Part shown: piece after piece, positions 1 through 8,135 of the stretch | Position numbering within the stretch: the stretch's first letter is position 1 | How the letters are laid out: each line of letters starts with the position of its first letter | Assembly (NCBI RefSeq): GCF_900240335.1 | Contig: NZ_LT964979.1 | Coordinates: 1,984,001 to 2,048,000 of the forward strand | Source of the DNA: Flavimobilis massiliensis | Lineage (GTDB): Bacteria > Actinomycetota > Actinomycetes > Actinomycetales > Cellulomonadaceae | Direction of reading: 5' to 3' | Length of the DNA: 64,000 nucleotides | Position numbers and translations under genes: made by a program | The notes under the pieces: generated by a model | What the model was told of the DNA's origin: nothing | Database searches by the model: none | What the model saw: the letters and a program-made list of their open reading frames with translations, nothing else

Positions 1-788
1 ACGAGCGCGAGCGTGCGCCGCGCCTTTGCGTCCGCGGACGCGGGGTCGAGGCCCCGCGCCCGGTAGACGAGCGCAAGCTCGTTCGCGTCGACGTCGAGGT
101 GCACGAGTGCCTCGCGCGCGTGCGGCGACGGCTGCGACGCTTTGGCGAGCTCGACCTGCGAGCGCACGGACACGAACTCGCCGGCGCCCATCGACATGGC
201 GCCCGCGAGCAGTCCCGCGACGCCGGTCGCGAGGACCGTGCCCGTGCCGACGCCGGTCGCGCCGATGCCGAGGATGAGCGCGAGGTTCGAGACGAGGCCG
301 TCGTTGAGGCCGAAGACGGCGGCCCGGAAGTTGCCGGACATCTCGATGCGACCGCGGGTCGCGAGCGAGCGGACGACCTCCTCGTGGATGCGTTCGTCCG
401 CGGCCATCTGCGGGGTCGCGTCACGGTCGAGCTCGTACGCGGAGCGCGACTCGGCGTGCTGCGCGAGGGCGAGCGTGAAGACGGAGCCGAAGCGTCGTGC
501 GCCGAACCCGAGGAGCCGTGAGTACGTCGAGCGACGCACGGACGCGGACCGCTCGGGGCCGAGGAGGGTGCGCCAGTGCTCGGCGTGCCGACCCTCGGCG
601 TCGGCGAGGTCGAGGAGGATGTCGCGCTCGACGCCGGTACGCGCGGCCGCGAGGTCGCGGTAGATCGCGGCCTCGGCGAGCTCGTCGGCGAGGTGGTGGC
701 GCCAGCGGCGCACGTCACGCGCCGAAGGTTCGGCAGGCGCAGGGGGCCCCTCGGGCGCGAACGTGGGGTCGGGGAGGGCGTCAGGCAT
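1..788 (-). CDS. VIT1/CCC1-family transporter with N-terminal ferritin-like domain (C-terminus outside window)
   Basis: 262 codons are visible and the gene runs off the left edge, so the C-terminus is missing. Residues ~25-80 form a rubrerythrin/ferritin-like helical segment carrying ELAEAAIYRDLA and an ExxxH-type metal motif (AEGRHAEHW). From residue ~150 the VIT signature begins (GNFRAAVFGLNDGLVSNLAL), followed by glycine-rich membrane helices. Members of this family move Fe2+ or Mn2+ across membranes, and the fused ferritin domain is thought to bind metal on the cytosolic side. The ATG at 788 has GGAGG almost touching it, so the exact start is less certain. The gene is divergent from the small membrane-protein operon at 942. 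Family is clear; the metal transported is not known. Confidence 0.85.
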   Translation of the reverse strand, partial: MPDALPDPTFAPEGPPAPAEPSARDVRRWRHHLADELAEAAIYRDLAAARTGVERDILLDLADAEGRHAEHWRTLLGPERSASVRRSTYSRLLGFGARRFGSVFTLALAQHAESRSAYELDRDATPQMAADERIHEEVVRSLATRGRIEMSGNFRAAVFGLNDGLVSNLALILGIGATGVGTGTVLATGVAGLLAGAMSMGAGEFVSVRSQVELAKASQPSPHAREALVHLDVDANELALVYRARGLDPASADAKARRTLAL

Positions 789-941
789 GCCTCCATGGTC
801 GCAAGCGGCCCGCACCCGGCGGCCGCACGCAGAGATCCGGGCGCCCGCACTTGAGGACGCGGCCCGGCGACGCCGTCCCACGATACGAGCGGGGACGTTG
901 GTCCCCGTGACGTTTCTGTCCGAAAGGAGGAAGATCGCTAC

Positions 942-1016
942 GTGCGCGTCCTGCGCACCTCTGCCGCGCCCGGACGGCGCGGCACCGCCATGACGACGGC
1001 AGGGGGCCGCACGTGA
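942..1016 (+). CDS. 24-residue leader-like ORF, translationally coupled to the next gene
   Basis: A GTG at 942 opens a 24-codon frame beginning MRVLRTSAAPGRRG. It is preceded by a strong Shine-Dalgarno (GAAAGGAGG, ending at 930, 11 nt upstream). Its TGA overlaps the GTG of the membrane-protein gene in a GTGA arrangement. The strong ribosome site belongs to this frame, since the downstream gene has no good site of its own, so the small ORF may deliver ribosomes to it by coupling. The peptide is Arg/Ala/Gly-rich with no run of one regulated amino acid, so a classical attenuator is not indicated. Whether the peptide is made or functional is unknown. Confidence 0.45.
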   Translation: MRVLRTSAAPGRRGTAMTTAGGRT

Positions 1017-1450
1017 GCGAGGTACTCGTCCGTCCACCATCCGGGGCGCAGAGAGCGAAACCCGTCCTCTGGATCGCGATCGCGGTCCTCGGCCTCGAGG
1101 TCAGCGCCGGCCTCGTCGCCGTCTCCGTGCTCTCGTACCGCGCGGTGACAATCGCCGGGTTCAGCCAGAGCCCCGGAAGCGACGCACTCAGCCGGACTGC
1201 GGTCATCGTCGTCATGCTCGCGCTCGTCAGCGCGGCCGGCGCGATGGCGGCGGCGATCCTCCGCCACCGCATCCGTGGCGGGCCCCCCTCGCGCCTACTC
1301 GTCGGTGCGGCCGCGGCGGTTCTCGTCGCGCACGTGCTCGTTGCGCTCGGGTGCCTCGTCCGCGCGGAGTGGGCGACGGCGACGGCGGTCGTCGTCGCAG
1401 GGGTGACCCTCGGCGGTGCGTGGGCGCACTGCCTGCGCCACCGTCGCTGA
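1013..1450 (+). CDS. Small integral membrane protein, function unknown
   Basis: 145 residues from a GTG start that overlaps the stop of the preceding 24-codon ORF. Four hydrophobic segments are visible at roughly residues 17-45, 62-84, 95-115 and 122-139, each followed by short basic stretches (RHRIR, LRHRR), so a four-helix inner-membrane protein is likely. No catalytic or binding motif was recognised. It is followed by the secreted nuclease gene 84 bases later on the same strand, which may or may not be co-transcribed. Confidence 0.7.
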   Translation: MSEVLVRPPSGAQRAKPVLWIAIAVLGLEVSAGLVAVSVLSYRAVTIAGFSQSPGSDALSRTAVIVVMLALVSAAGAMAAAILRHRIRGGPPSRLLVGAAAAVLVAHVLVALGCLVRAEWATATAVVVAGVTLGGAWAHCLRHRR

Positions 1451-1534
1451 CAGAACCACCTGTCCACAGGCTGCGCACGGCGACGCTCGTCCACGGATCT
1501 CGACGTCACGGTCGCGCGGGCGGCGGCGACGCGC

Positions 1535-2290
1535 TTGGCTCACGTCGTGCCCACCGTCCCGGCCGCCGTCCGGCCTGCTCTCCGCGCTCCACGCCCCGTC
1601 GTGCTCGTCGCGGTGTGCGTCGCGCTGCTCGCGCTCGCTTGGTGGGTCTCGGTGCCGTGGCGCGCACCCGCCCGCACCTACCCCGTGACCGGGGCGGAGC
1701 TCGCCGCGGCGCGCGCGTCGCTCGCGGCCCTGCCGGAGCTCACCGCGGAGCCTCCCGAACCGTATGCGCGCACGCGCTTCGGCACCCCGTGGGCGGACGT
1801 CGACGGCAACGGCTGCAGCACGCGTGAGGACATGCTCGCGCGCGACCTAGTTGATGCGGTGAGGGACGACGACGACTGCACGGTCCTCACCGGCACGCTC
1901 ACCGACCGGTACACGGGCCAGGTCCTGCCGTTCCGGAGGGGCCCGACAACGAGCGCGCGCGTGCAGATCGACCACGTCGTCGCTCTCGCCGACGCGTGGC
2001 GCACGGGCGCCTGGGCGTGGGACGACGCTCAGCGCGCCCGGCTCGCGAACGACCCGACGAACCTCCTGGCGGTCGACGGCCCGACGAACGAGGACAAGGG
2101 TGCGCAGGACGCCTCGACGTGGCTGCCGCCGTACGCGCCGTTCCGGTGCCAGTACGCGGTCCTGCGCGTGCGGGTCCGTGCCGGGTACGGGCTCGCGCTC
2201 GCGCCCGGCGAGCGCGAGGCGCTCGGGCGGGCGCTCGGGACGTGCGACGTCGCGGAGATCACGGTGACGGAGGAGGCGGCGCGGCACTAG
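1535..2290 (+). CDS. Secreted or membrane-anchored HNH nuclease-like protein (DUF1524)
   Basis: 251 residues. A hydrophobic N-terminal helix (VVLVAVCVALLALAWW, residues ~22-37) acts as signal anchor or signal peptide. The rest matches the DUF1524/GmrSD C-terminal type of extracellular actinobacterial proteins: GTPWADVDGNGCSTREDML, then the HNH-like core QIDHVVALADAW near residue 148 and the downstream N-D-P-T-N-L motif. The DHVV His and the following Asn are the expected metal/catalytic residues. Paired cysteines in the mature region fit an exported protein. The TTG at 1535 is taken as start, but an in-frame GTG at 1547 is an equal alternative. Substrate (environmental DNA or RNA) is an inference from the fold. 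Confidence 0.75.
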   Translation: MAHVVPTVPAAVRPALRAPRPVVLVAVCVALLALAWWVSVPWRAPARTYPVTGAELAAARASLAALPELTAEPPEPYARTRFGTPWADVDGNGCSTREDMLARDLVDAVRDDDDCTVLTGTLTDRYTGQVLPFRRGPTTSARVQIDHVVALADAWRTGAWAWDDAQRARLANDPTNLLAVDGPTNEDKGAQDASTWLPPYAPFRCQYAVLRVRVRAGYGLALAPGEREALGRALGTCDVAEITVTEEAARH

Positions 2291-2515
2291 AGTCTCCGTC
2301 CGTCACACCTTGCGTGTCGCACATCCCCGCCCGCCTTCTGGACTGTTCCAGTAGAGATTGGGTCGGGAGCCCGCGCCTCGCTACTTTTCCGCCGACGCGC
2401 GGGCCCGTCCACCCCGACGGCCAGAGAGTCTCACCGGCCCGCCCGGAACCCGCGCACGCCCCCCACCACCCGGAGCAGGGACACCCTGACCGTCACGAAA
2501 GGACTCGACACCTCG

Positions 2516-4123
2516 ATGTCCACGACCCGCCGCCGCACCCGCGGCGCCCTCGCGACGACGCTCGCGCTCGGCCTCCTGGCGCTCGCTGCCTGCGCCCCGT
2601 CCGGCCCCGCCCCGGGCTCCACGACCACGCCCGCACCCGTGACGACCGACGCGTCGAAGGAACTCGACCAGCTCACCGTCGGCCTCGCCGCGAGCGCCGA
2701 GACCCTCGACGTCTCGACGTCCGGCCTCATGGTCGCCTACACGATCGCCGCCGTCGCCCAGGAGGGCCTCGTCGCGATCGACGACACCGGCGCGATCGTC
2801 CCCGCGCTCGCCGAGACGTGGAACACCGACGACAACACGTCGTTCGTCTACACGCTGCGCGACGCAACGTTCTCCGACGGCACGCCCGTGACGACGGACG
2901 ACGTCATCGCGTCGATCAACCACTACCGCGACGGCGAGAAGGCCCCGTCGACCGCCTACTACTGGCCCGCGGTGAAGAGCGTCGAGGCCACGGGCGAGCG
3001 CGAGGTGACCATCACCCTCGAGGCACCGTCCGCGACGTTCGCGTGGACGCCGTCCGCCGCCGCAGGGCTCTTCGTCGCACCCAAGAAGTGGCTCGAGTCC
3101 GCCGGCACGATCGGCTCCCCCACCGACCTCCTCGTCGGCACCGGGCCCTACACCATCACCGAGTTCGTCCCCGGCTCTCACGTCGCCGCCGAGCGCAACG
3201 AGAAGTACTGGGGCTCCAAGGGCCGCGCCAAGACGCTCCGCCTCGACTTCATCACCGACGACAACACGCGCCTGCTCGCCTTCCAGGACGGCTCGCTCGA
3301 CATCGCGTTCAACGTGCCCGTCGACCAGGCCGACCAGTGGTCGAAGGTCGAGGGCGCGCGCCTCGAGACCGTCGACGACAACTCGTGGCAGGGCCTCATG
3401 TTCAACCCGGCCACCAAGCCGTTCGACGAGCCAGAGGTCCGCCGCGCCTTCGCCCACGCGATCGACCGCGACGCGATCACAACGGGCCTCCTCAAGGGCA
3501 AGGCCACCCCCGCGACAGGCATCACCGCGCCCGGCCAGCTCGCGATCGGCACGAGCGCCGCCGACGCCGAGGCCGCGGTCGCCCAGCTGCCCGTCGCCAC
3601 GTTCGACCTCGACGCCGCACGCGCCGAGCTCGCGAAGTCGTCGGTCCCCTCGGGCTTCACGACGACCCTCGCGTACCCCGACTCGATTCCGGCGCTCGGC
3701 CGCGCCTCGCTCGCGATCGCCGAGCAGCTCAAGCAGATCGGCATCACGCTCGAGGTCAAGCAGATCCCCGTGAGCGAGTGGTCGAATTCCTTCGGCAACG
3801 GCGAGGGCGTCCAGTGGATGAGCTACACGCCGCCCGTCCCCACCGACTGGCCCACCGACTGGCTGCTCGGCGAGGACAACCCCGAGGGCTTCGCCGACGA
3901 GACGATCACCGGCCTCCAGGCCGAGGCCGCCGCCGCGACGACGCCCGCCGAGCGACTCGCGAAGGTCACCGAGGCCACGAAGCTCGCGCTCGAGCAGCAG
4001 CTCTTCGCGCCCGTCTACTGGGGCACGTCGACGACCGCCGTCGGCAAGCGCGTCGCCACCGAGGGCTTCTCGCAGTACTTCTTCCAGACGCCCTGGCCGA
4101 CGCGCGTCGTGCCGACCGCCTGA
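2516..4123 (+). CDS. ABC transporter substrate-binding lipoprotein (family 5, peptide/nickel type)
   Basis: 535 residues. The N-terminus has a basic stretch, a hydrophobic helix and a lipobox ending LAAC, so the protein is predicted to be lipid-anchored outside the membrane. The mature part shows the bacterial extracellular solute-binding family 5 pattern: TLRDATFSDGTPVTTDDV near residue 120, GTGPY near 206, and FNPATKPFDEPEVRRAFAHAIDR near 300. It would capture an oligopeptide or related ligand for the permeases DppB/DppC-like and the fused ATPase downstream. AAAGGA lies 12 nt before the ATG. The gene is separated from the permease gene by a strong hairpin, which probably sets a higher dose of the binding protein. 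Confidence 0.92.
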   Translation: MSTTRRRTRGALATTLALGLLALAACAPSGPAPGSTTTPAPVTTDASKELDQLTVGLAASAETLDVSTSGLMVAYTIAAVAQEGLVAIDDTGAIVPALAETWNTDDNTSFVYTLRDATFSDGTPVTTDDVIASINHYRDGEKAPSTAYYWPAVKSVEATGEREVTITLEAPSATFAWTPSAAAGLFVAPKKWLESAGTIGSPTDLLVGTGPYTITEFVPGSHVAAERNEKYWGSKGRAKTLRLDFITDDNTRLLAFQDGSLDIAFNVPVDQADQWSKVEGARLETVDDNSWQGLMFNPATKPFDEPEVRRAFAHAIDRDAITTGLLKGKATPATGITAPGQLAIGTSAADAEAAVAQLPVATFDLDAARAELAKSSVPSGFTTTLAYPDSIPALGRASLAIAEQLKQIGITLEVKQIPVSEWSNSFGNGEGVQWMSYTPPVPTDWPTDWLLGEDNPEGFADETITGLQAEAAAATTPAERLAKVTEATKLALEQQLFAPVYWGTSTTAVGKRVATEGFSQYFFQTPWPTRVVPTA

Positions 4124-4150
4124 CGCACCCGCTGGACACAGCACGTCACG

Positions 4151-4190
4151 CACAATGGGGGTGGCCCGCCTGCGGGCCACCCCCATTGTG
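4151..4190 (+). terminator. 18-bp perfect hairpin between binding-protein and permease genes
   Basis: Positions 4151-4168 and 4173-4190 are exact reverse complements with the 4-nt loop CCTG. The right arm is followed by GCGNCG rather than a U-tract. It lies 27 bases after the binding-protein stop and 70 bases before the permease GTG. Hairpins in this place in ABC operons usually act as partial terminators or 3'-end stabilisers that raise binding-protein mRNA over permease mRNA. An ambiguous base (N) at 4193 sits right beside the structure, as expected where sequencing or gap closure struggled, so the immediate flank may be incomplete. Confidence 0.7.
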
Positions 4191-4260
4191 CGNCGCGCAC
4201 CCGGCCCCCGGGATCGCACCCCGCCGCCCTCCACCCTCACCGGAGCCGAGAACCGTCACC

Positions 4261-5358
4261 GTGCCCGTCGCCCGCTTCCTGCTGCGCCGCCTCGCAGCGC
4301 TGACCGCCCTCCTGGTCACGCTGTCGTTCATCGTGTTCTCGCTCCTGCACGTCGCACCGGGCAACCTCGTGAAGAACCTCCTCGGCCCGCGGCCGGCCAC
4401 CCCGGAGGCCGTCGCGGCGATCCGCGAGCGCTACCACCTCGACGAGCCGTTCCTCGCGCAGTACGCCCACTGGCTCGGCGGGGTCCTGCGCGGGGACCTC
4501 GGCGTCTCGGCACGTTCGGGCACGGACATCACGACGGTCCTCGGCGACCGCGTCGGTCTCACGCTCCTCCTCGCGGGCCTCGCGGCACTCCTCGCGATCG
4601 GGGTCGGCGTGCCGCTCGGCATCCGCGCGGCGCAGCGCACCGGCTCGCTCACCGACCGGCTCATCACGGGTTCCGCGGTCGTCGGCGTCTCGGCGCCGGG
4701 CTTCGCCGTCGGCCTCCTGCTCCTCTACGTCTTCGCGGTGATGCTCAGCTGGTTCCCTATCTACGGCACGGGTGAGCCCGGCCTCGACCGGCTGCGGCAC
4801 CTCGCGCTGCCGGCCGTCGCGCTCGCGCTCGGCACGGGCGCGATGGTCGTCAAGGTGACGCGCACCGCGGTCGCGCGAGAGCTCCAGCAGGACTACGTGA
4901 CGTTCGCGCGCTCGCGCGGCGTGCCGGAGCGCGTCGTGCGCCGCACGTACCTGCGCAACGCGTCCGTGCCGGTCGTCACGAGCGCAGGGCTTGTCGTCGC
5001 GGGGCTCGTCGGTGGGTCGGTGCTCGTCGAGAGCGTCTTCGCGATCCCGGGGCTCGGTGTCCTCCTTGCCGACTCCATCACGTACAAGGACGTGCCCGTC
5101 GTCCAGGCGATCACGCTGCTCGTCGCGGCGACGATCGGCGTGACGACGGCGCTCGTCGACCTCTACACGGCCGTCGCCGACCCGCGCGTGCGCCGCGCGA
5201 CCGTCGGGCACGGCCGCGGTCGCGGCGCCGTGGGCGCCGTCGCCGACCCGACGCTGCCCGATGCCGCCCTGCCGACGTCCGCCCAGCCCGACGGTTCCCT
5301 GCCCGGCGGCTCCCTGCCCGGCGGGACGCCCGGACCCGGCGCGGGAGGTGCCGCATGA
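4261..5358 (+). CDS. ABC transporter permease, DppB/OppB type
   Basis: 365 residues from a GTG. The protein begins with the family-typical FLLRRLAALTALLVTLSFIVFSL helix, then GNLVKNLLGPRPATPEAV, a five- to six-helix core, and the EAA loop region around RTAVARELQQDYVTFARSRGV near residue 200, which contacts the ATPase. After VADPRVR (~residue 312) comes an unusual ~50-residue Pro/Gly/Ser-rich tail with repeated GSLPGG units that is not part of the family core. It overlaps the next permease in an ATGA junction. With that gene and the fused ATPase it forms the importer of the peptide/nickel class. Confidence 0.9.
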   Translation: MPVARFLLRRLAALTALLVTLSFIVFSLLHVAPGNLVKNLLGPRPATPEAVAAIRERYHLDEPFLAQYAHWLGGVLRGDLGVSARSGTDITTVLGDRVGLTLLLAGLAALLAIGVGVPLGIRAAQRTGSLTDRLITGSAVVGVSAPGFAVGLLLLYVFAVMLSWFPIYGTGEPGLDRLRHLALPAVALALGTGAMVVKVTRTAVARELQQDYVTFARSRGVPERVVRRTYLRNASVPVVTSAGLVVAGLVGGSVLVESVFAIPGLGVLLADSITYKDVPVVQAITLLVAATIGVTTALVDLYTAVADPRVRRATVGHGRGRGAVGAVADPTLPDAALPTSAQPDGSLPGGSLPGGTPGPGAGGAA

Positions 5359-6224
5359 CGACGACGCTCCCCACCGAGACCGGCCTCCGCGCCCGCCTCG
5401 CCCGCGCGACCCGGCGCCTGCGCCGCGTCCCTGGCACGGTCACCGTCGCCGCGCTGCTGCTCCTCGCCGTCGCGGTCCTCGTCATCGTGCCCGTCGCGCC
5501 TCACGCATTCGACCAGGACGTCCTCCTCGGCGCGACACCCGCCGGGACGCCCGGGCACCCGCTCGGAACCGACAGCCTCGGGCGCGATGTCCTCGCGCTC
5601 ACCCTCGCGGGCGCGCGCTCGGCGATCGTCGGACCCGTCGTCGTCGCGCTCGGCTCGATGCTCCTCGGGATCGTCCTCGGCACGCTCGCCGGGTACCGCG
5701 GCGGCTGGATCGACGCGGTCGTCTCCCGGTACGTCGACCTCACGCTCGCGATGCCCGCGCTGCTCCTCGCGATCGTCGTCGCGGGCGTCGTCGGCGGCGG
5801 CTACTGGATCACGGTGCTCGTCCTCGTCGTGCTCTTCTCGCCGAGCGACATCCGCATCGTCCGTGGCGCCGTCCTCCAGCACGCGCACCGGCCCTACATC
5901 GAGTCGACCCGCGTCCTCGGGCTGCCCGCGTGGCGCGTCATGTGGCGGCACCTCCTGCCGAACGTGCGCCCGCTCGTCCTCACGACGATGTTCCTCAACG
6001 TCGCGTACGCGCTCGTGTCGATGTCCGGCCTCACCTACCTCGGGCTCGGTGCCAGCCCCAGTGCCGCCGACTGGGGGCTGCAGCTCTCCGACGGCCGCGA
6101 CCTGCTGTGGACAAACCCCGCCGCGTCCGTCGTCCCCGGGCTCGCGATCATCCTCGTCGCCACGGCCGTCAACCTCGTCGGCGACCACCTCTCCGAACGC
6201 CTCGACCGCGGGGAGGACGCATGA
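5355..6224 (+). CDS. ABC transporter permease, DppC/OppC type
   Basis: 289 residues, starting within the stop codon of the preceding permease (ATGA). The N-terminal helix (VTVAALLLLAVAVLVIVPVAP) is followed by the PLGTDSLGRDVLA motif near residue 65, a hallmark of DppC/NikC permeases, then five further helices and the EAA-type loop THVLGLPAWRVMWRHLLPNV-like segment near residue 195. It forms the heterodimeric channel with the upstream permease. The next gene, the ATPase, starts inside its stop codon. Confidence 0.92.
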   Translation: MTTTLPTETGLRARLARATRRLRRVPGTVTVAALLLLAVAVLVIVPVAPHAFDQDVLLGATPAGTPGHPLGTDSLGRDVLALTLAGARSAIVGPVVVALGSMLLGIVLGTLAGYRGGWIDAVVSRYVDLTLAMPALLLAIVVAGVVGGGYWITVLVLVVLFSPSDIRIVRGAVLQHAHRPYIESTRVLGLPAWRVMWRHLLPNVRPLVLTTMFLNVAYALVSMSGLTYLGLGASPSAADWGLQLSDGRDLLWTNPAASVVPGLAIILVATAVNLVGDHLSERLDRGEDA

Positions 6225-7915
6225 CCGACGCCGCCCTCACGCTCACGGGCCTCCACGTCACCGCGGGTGCCCGCACGATCATCGACGGCCTCGACCTCAC
6301 GGTGCTGCACGGTCGGACGCTCGGCGTCGTCGGCGAGTCGGGCTCGGGCAAGACCATGCTCGTCCGCGCCCTCACGGGACTCCTGCCCGCGGGCGTCGCC
6401 GCAACCGGCACGTACGAACTCGCCGGCGCACGCGTCGACCTCGCGGGCAGTCCGCGCGCGTGGGCGCGCGTGCGAGGCCGTCGCATCGTCCTCGTGCTCC
6501 AGGACCCGTTCACGTCGCTCGACCCCATGCAGCGCTGCGGCACGCAGATCCTCGCCGGACGCTCCGGGGAGCACGGGTTCCGCGCTGTGCGCGGGCGACG
6601 CGCGGACCGCGACGCCGAGGTCGCCCGGCGCCTCGCCGAGGTCGGCCTGCCCGCGCACGTCGGCCGTCAGTACCCGCACGAGCTCTCGGGCGGCATGCGG
6701 CAGCGCGTCGCGCTCGCCGCGGCGCTCGCCGCGGACCCCGACGTCCTCCTCGCCGACGAGCCGACGACCGCGCTCGACGTCACGACGCAGCGCGAGATCC
6801 TCGACCTCCTCGCGCGCATCCAGGCGGCGCGCGGCATGACCGTCGTCCTCATCACGCACGACCTCGCGCTCGCCCGCGAACGGTGCGACGACCTCGTCGT
6901 CGTCCGCGCGGGCGAGATCGTCGAGCGCGGGCCGGCCCGCGAGGTCTTCGAGAACCCGCAGCACCCGTACACGCGCCAGCTCCACGAGGCCGCCGCGGGG
7001 AGGCTCCGCGAGGGTGCGGCCGTCGGCGACGGAGCGCTCCTGCGGGTCGAGGGGCTGCGCAAGACGTTCCACGGGGCGACGGCGCCCGCGGTCGACGACG
7101 TGTCGCTCACCGTCGCGCCCGGCGAGTGCGTCGGCGTCGTCGGCGAGTCCGGTTCCGGCAAGACGACGGTCGCGCGCATCGTCGTCGGGCTCGAGACCGC
7201 GGACGCGGGACGGATCGTGTTCGCGGGCGACGGTGGCGCGTCAGGTGCTGAGCGCGTCGCGTCGCATGCGTCGGGCACAGGTGCGTCAGACACGTCGTCG
7301 TCGGGCACGTCGTCGTCGGCACGCGCCGAGCGCCGGCGCGCGAAGCGCCGGAGCGGCCTCCGCGGCACGGGCCGCGACCCGCGCGACGTGCAGATCGTCT
7401 TCCAGGACCCGTACTCCGCGCTCAACCCTGCGCTGACGGTCGGCGCGATGCTCGACGAGGCTCTCGCGGTCGGGCCGCGGACGCGGACCGTCAGCGAGCT
7501 GCTGACGATGGTCGGCCTGCCGACGTCCTACGCGCGGAGGCTGCCCGCACGGCTCTCGGGCGGTGAGCGGCAGCGTGTCGCGATCGCGCGCGCCCTCGCG
7601 CCGGAGCCGCGGCTGCTCGTGTGCGACGAGTCCGTCTCGGCGCTCGACGTCTCGGTGCAGGAGCAGATCCTCGACCTGCTGGCTGCGCTGCGGCGGGACC
7701 TCGGGCTGACGATCCTCTTCATCTCGCACGACCTCACGGTCATGCAGCAGGTGACGGACCGGGTGTACGTCATGCGGTCGGGGCGGGTCGTCGAGTCCGG
7801 GCCCACGTCGCGAGTCCTCGCGGAGCCCGAGCATCCGTACACGCGGTCGCTGCTCGCGGCGGTCCCCGGGGCTCCCATCCGCTCGACGCCGTTACCCCCG
7901 CCGTCCGATAGCTGA
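6221..7915 (+). CDS. Fused double ATP-binding subunit of peptide/nickel ABC transporter (DppD-DppF fusion)
   Basis: 564 residues with two complete ABC cassettes. Walker A motifs GESGSGKT lie at residues ~38-45 and ~307-314; signatures LSGGMRQR near 155 and LSGGERQR near 445; Walker B/D-loops LLADEPTTALD and LVCDESVSALD. Each cassette ends with the oligopeptide-transporter motif HPYTR, typical of DppD and DppF. The second cassette carries an extra Ser/Ala/Arg-rich insertion of about 50 residues between Walker A and the Q-loop. The final residues (PPPSDS) and the TGA stop are encoded by a family A repeat, so the natural C-terminus was probably changed by that insertion. The ATPase energises the two upstream permeases. 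Confidence 0.92.
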   Translation: MTDAALTLTGLHVTAGARTIIDGLDLTVLHGRTLGVVGESGSGKTMLVRALTGLLPAGVAATGTYELAGARVDLAGSPRAWARVRGRRIVLVLQDPFTSLDPMQRCGTQILAGRSGEHGFRAVRGRRADRDAEVARRLAEVGLPAHVGRQYPHELSGGMRQRVALAAALAADPDVLLADEPTTALDVTTQREILDLLARIQAARGMTVVLITHDLALARERCDDLVVVRAGEIVERGPAREVFENPQHPYTRQLHEAAAGRLREGAAVGDGALLRVEGLRKTFHGATAPAVDDVSLTVAPGECVGVVGESGSGKTTVARIVVGLETADAGRIVFAGDGGASGAERVASHASGTGASDTSSSGTSSSARAERRRAKRRSGLRGTGRDPRDVQIVFQDPYSALNPALTVGAMLDEALAVGPRTRTVSELLTMVGLPTSYARRLPARLSGGERQRVAIARALAPEPRLLVCDESVSALDVSVQEQILDLLAALRRDLGLTILFISHDLTVMQQVTDRVYVMRSGRVVESGPTSRVLAEPEHPYTRSLLAAVPGAPIRSTPLPPPSDS

Positions 7916-7949
7916 TCCGTACACGTCACATGTCCCGATCCGCTATCGA
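7905..7949. repeat. Family A palindromic repeat, copy 1
   Basis: Outer arms CGATAGC...GCTATCG with inner GATCCG-like arms separated by a short variable centre. It overlaps the 3' end of the fused ATPase gene and supplies its TGA stop. Six more copies occur at 7988, 28558, 29636, 33607, 33751 and 33823. Confidence 0.8.
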
Positions 7950-7987
7950 TCGCCGCGCCCAGGCTCCCGATCGCCTCGCGTAGTGGT

Positions 7988-8033
7988 CCGATAGCCGATC
8001 CACATACCTGAGCCGCCCCGATCGGCTATCGAG
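7988..8033. repeat. Family A palindromic repeat, copy 2
   Basis: CGATAGCCGATC and GATCGGCTATCG are exact inverted arms of 12 bp. It lies 39 bases after copy 1 in the gap between the ABC operon and the amidohydrolase gene, where it could form a stable hairpin on either strand. Confidence 0.8.
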
Positions 8034-8062
8034 CCACATTCCCGTCCGATCCCTCTCCCGAC

Positions 8063-8109
8063 GGGTTGACGCGTTCCCCCGTTCCATGGGTGGATCGCAT
8101 CAATCCGCC
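8063..8109. repeat. Family B palindromic repeat, copy 1
   Basis: Imperfect inverted repeat built from GGGTTGACGCG... and ...GCATCAATCCG around a centre CCCGTTCCATGGGTGG. The same architecture recurs at 9922, 10601, 27166 and 29704. Here it lies just upstream of the amidohydrolase start. Confidence 0.75.
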
Positions 8110-8135
8110 GAGGAACTTCAGTCCTGGAGAGCGCC

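Noticed and set aside
2381..4240. 619-codon open frame on the minus strand over the binding-protein gene
   Set aside because: It is the antisense shadow of a clear lipoprotein gene in very high-G+C DNA, is Arg/Gly-rich and crosses the intergenic hairpin and N.
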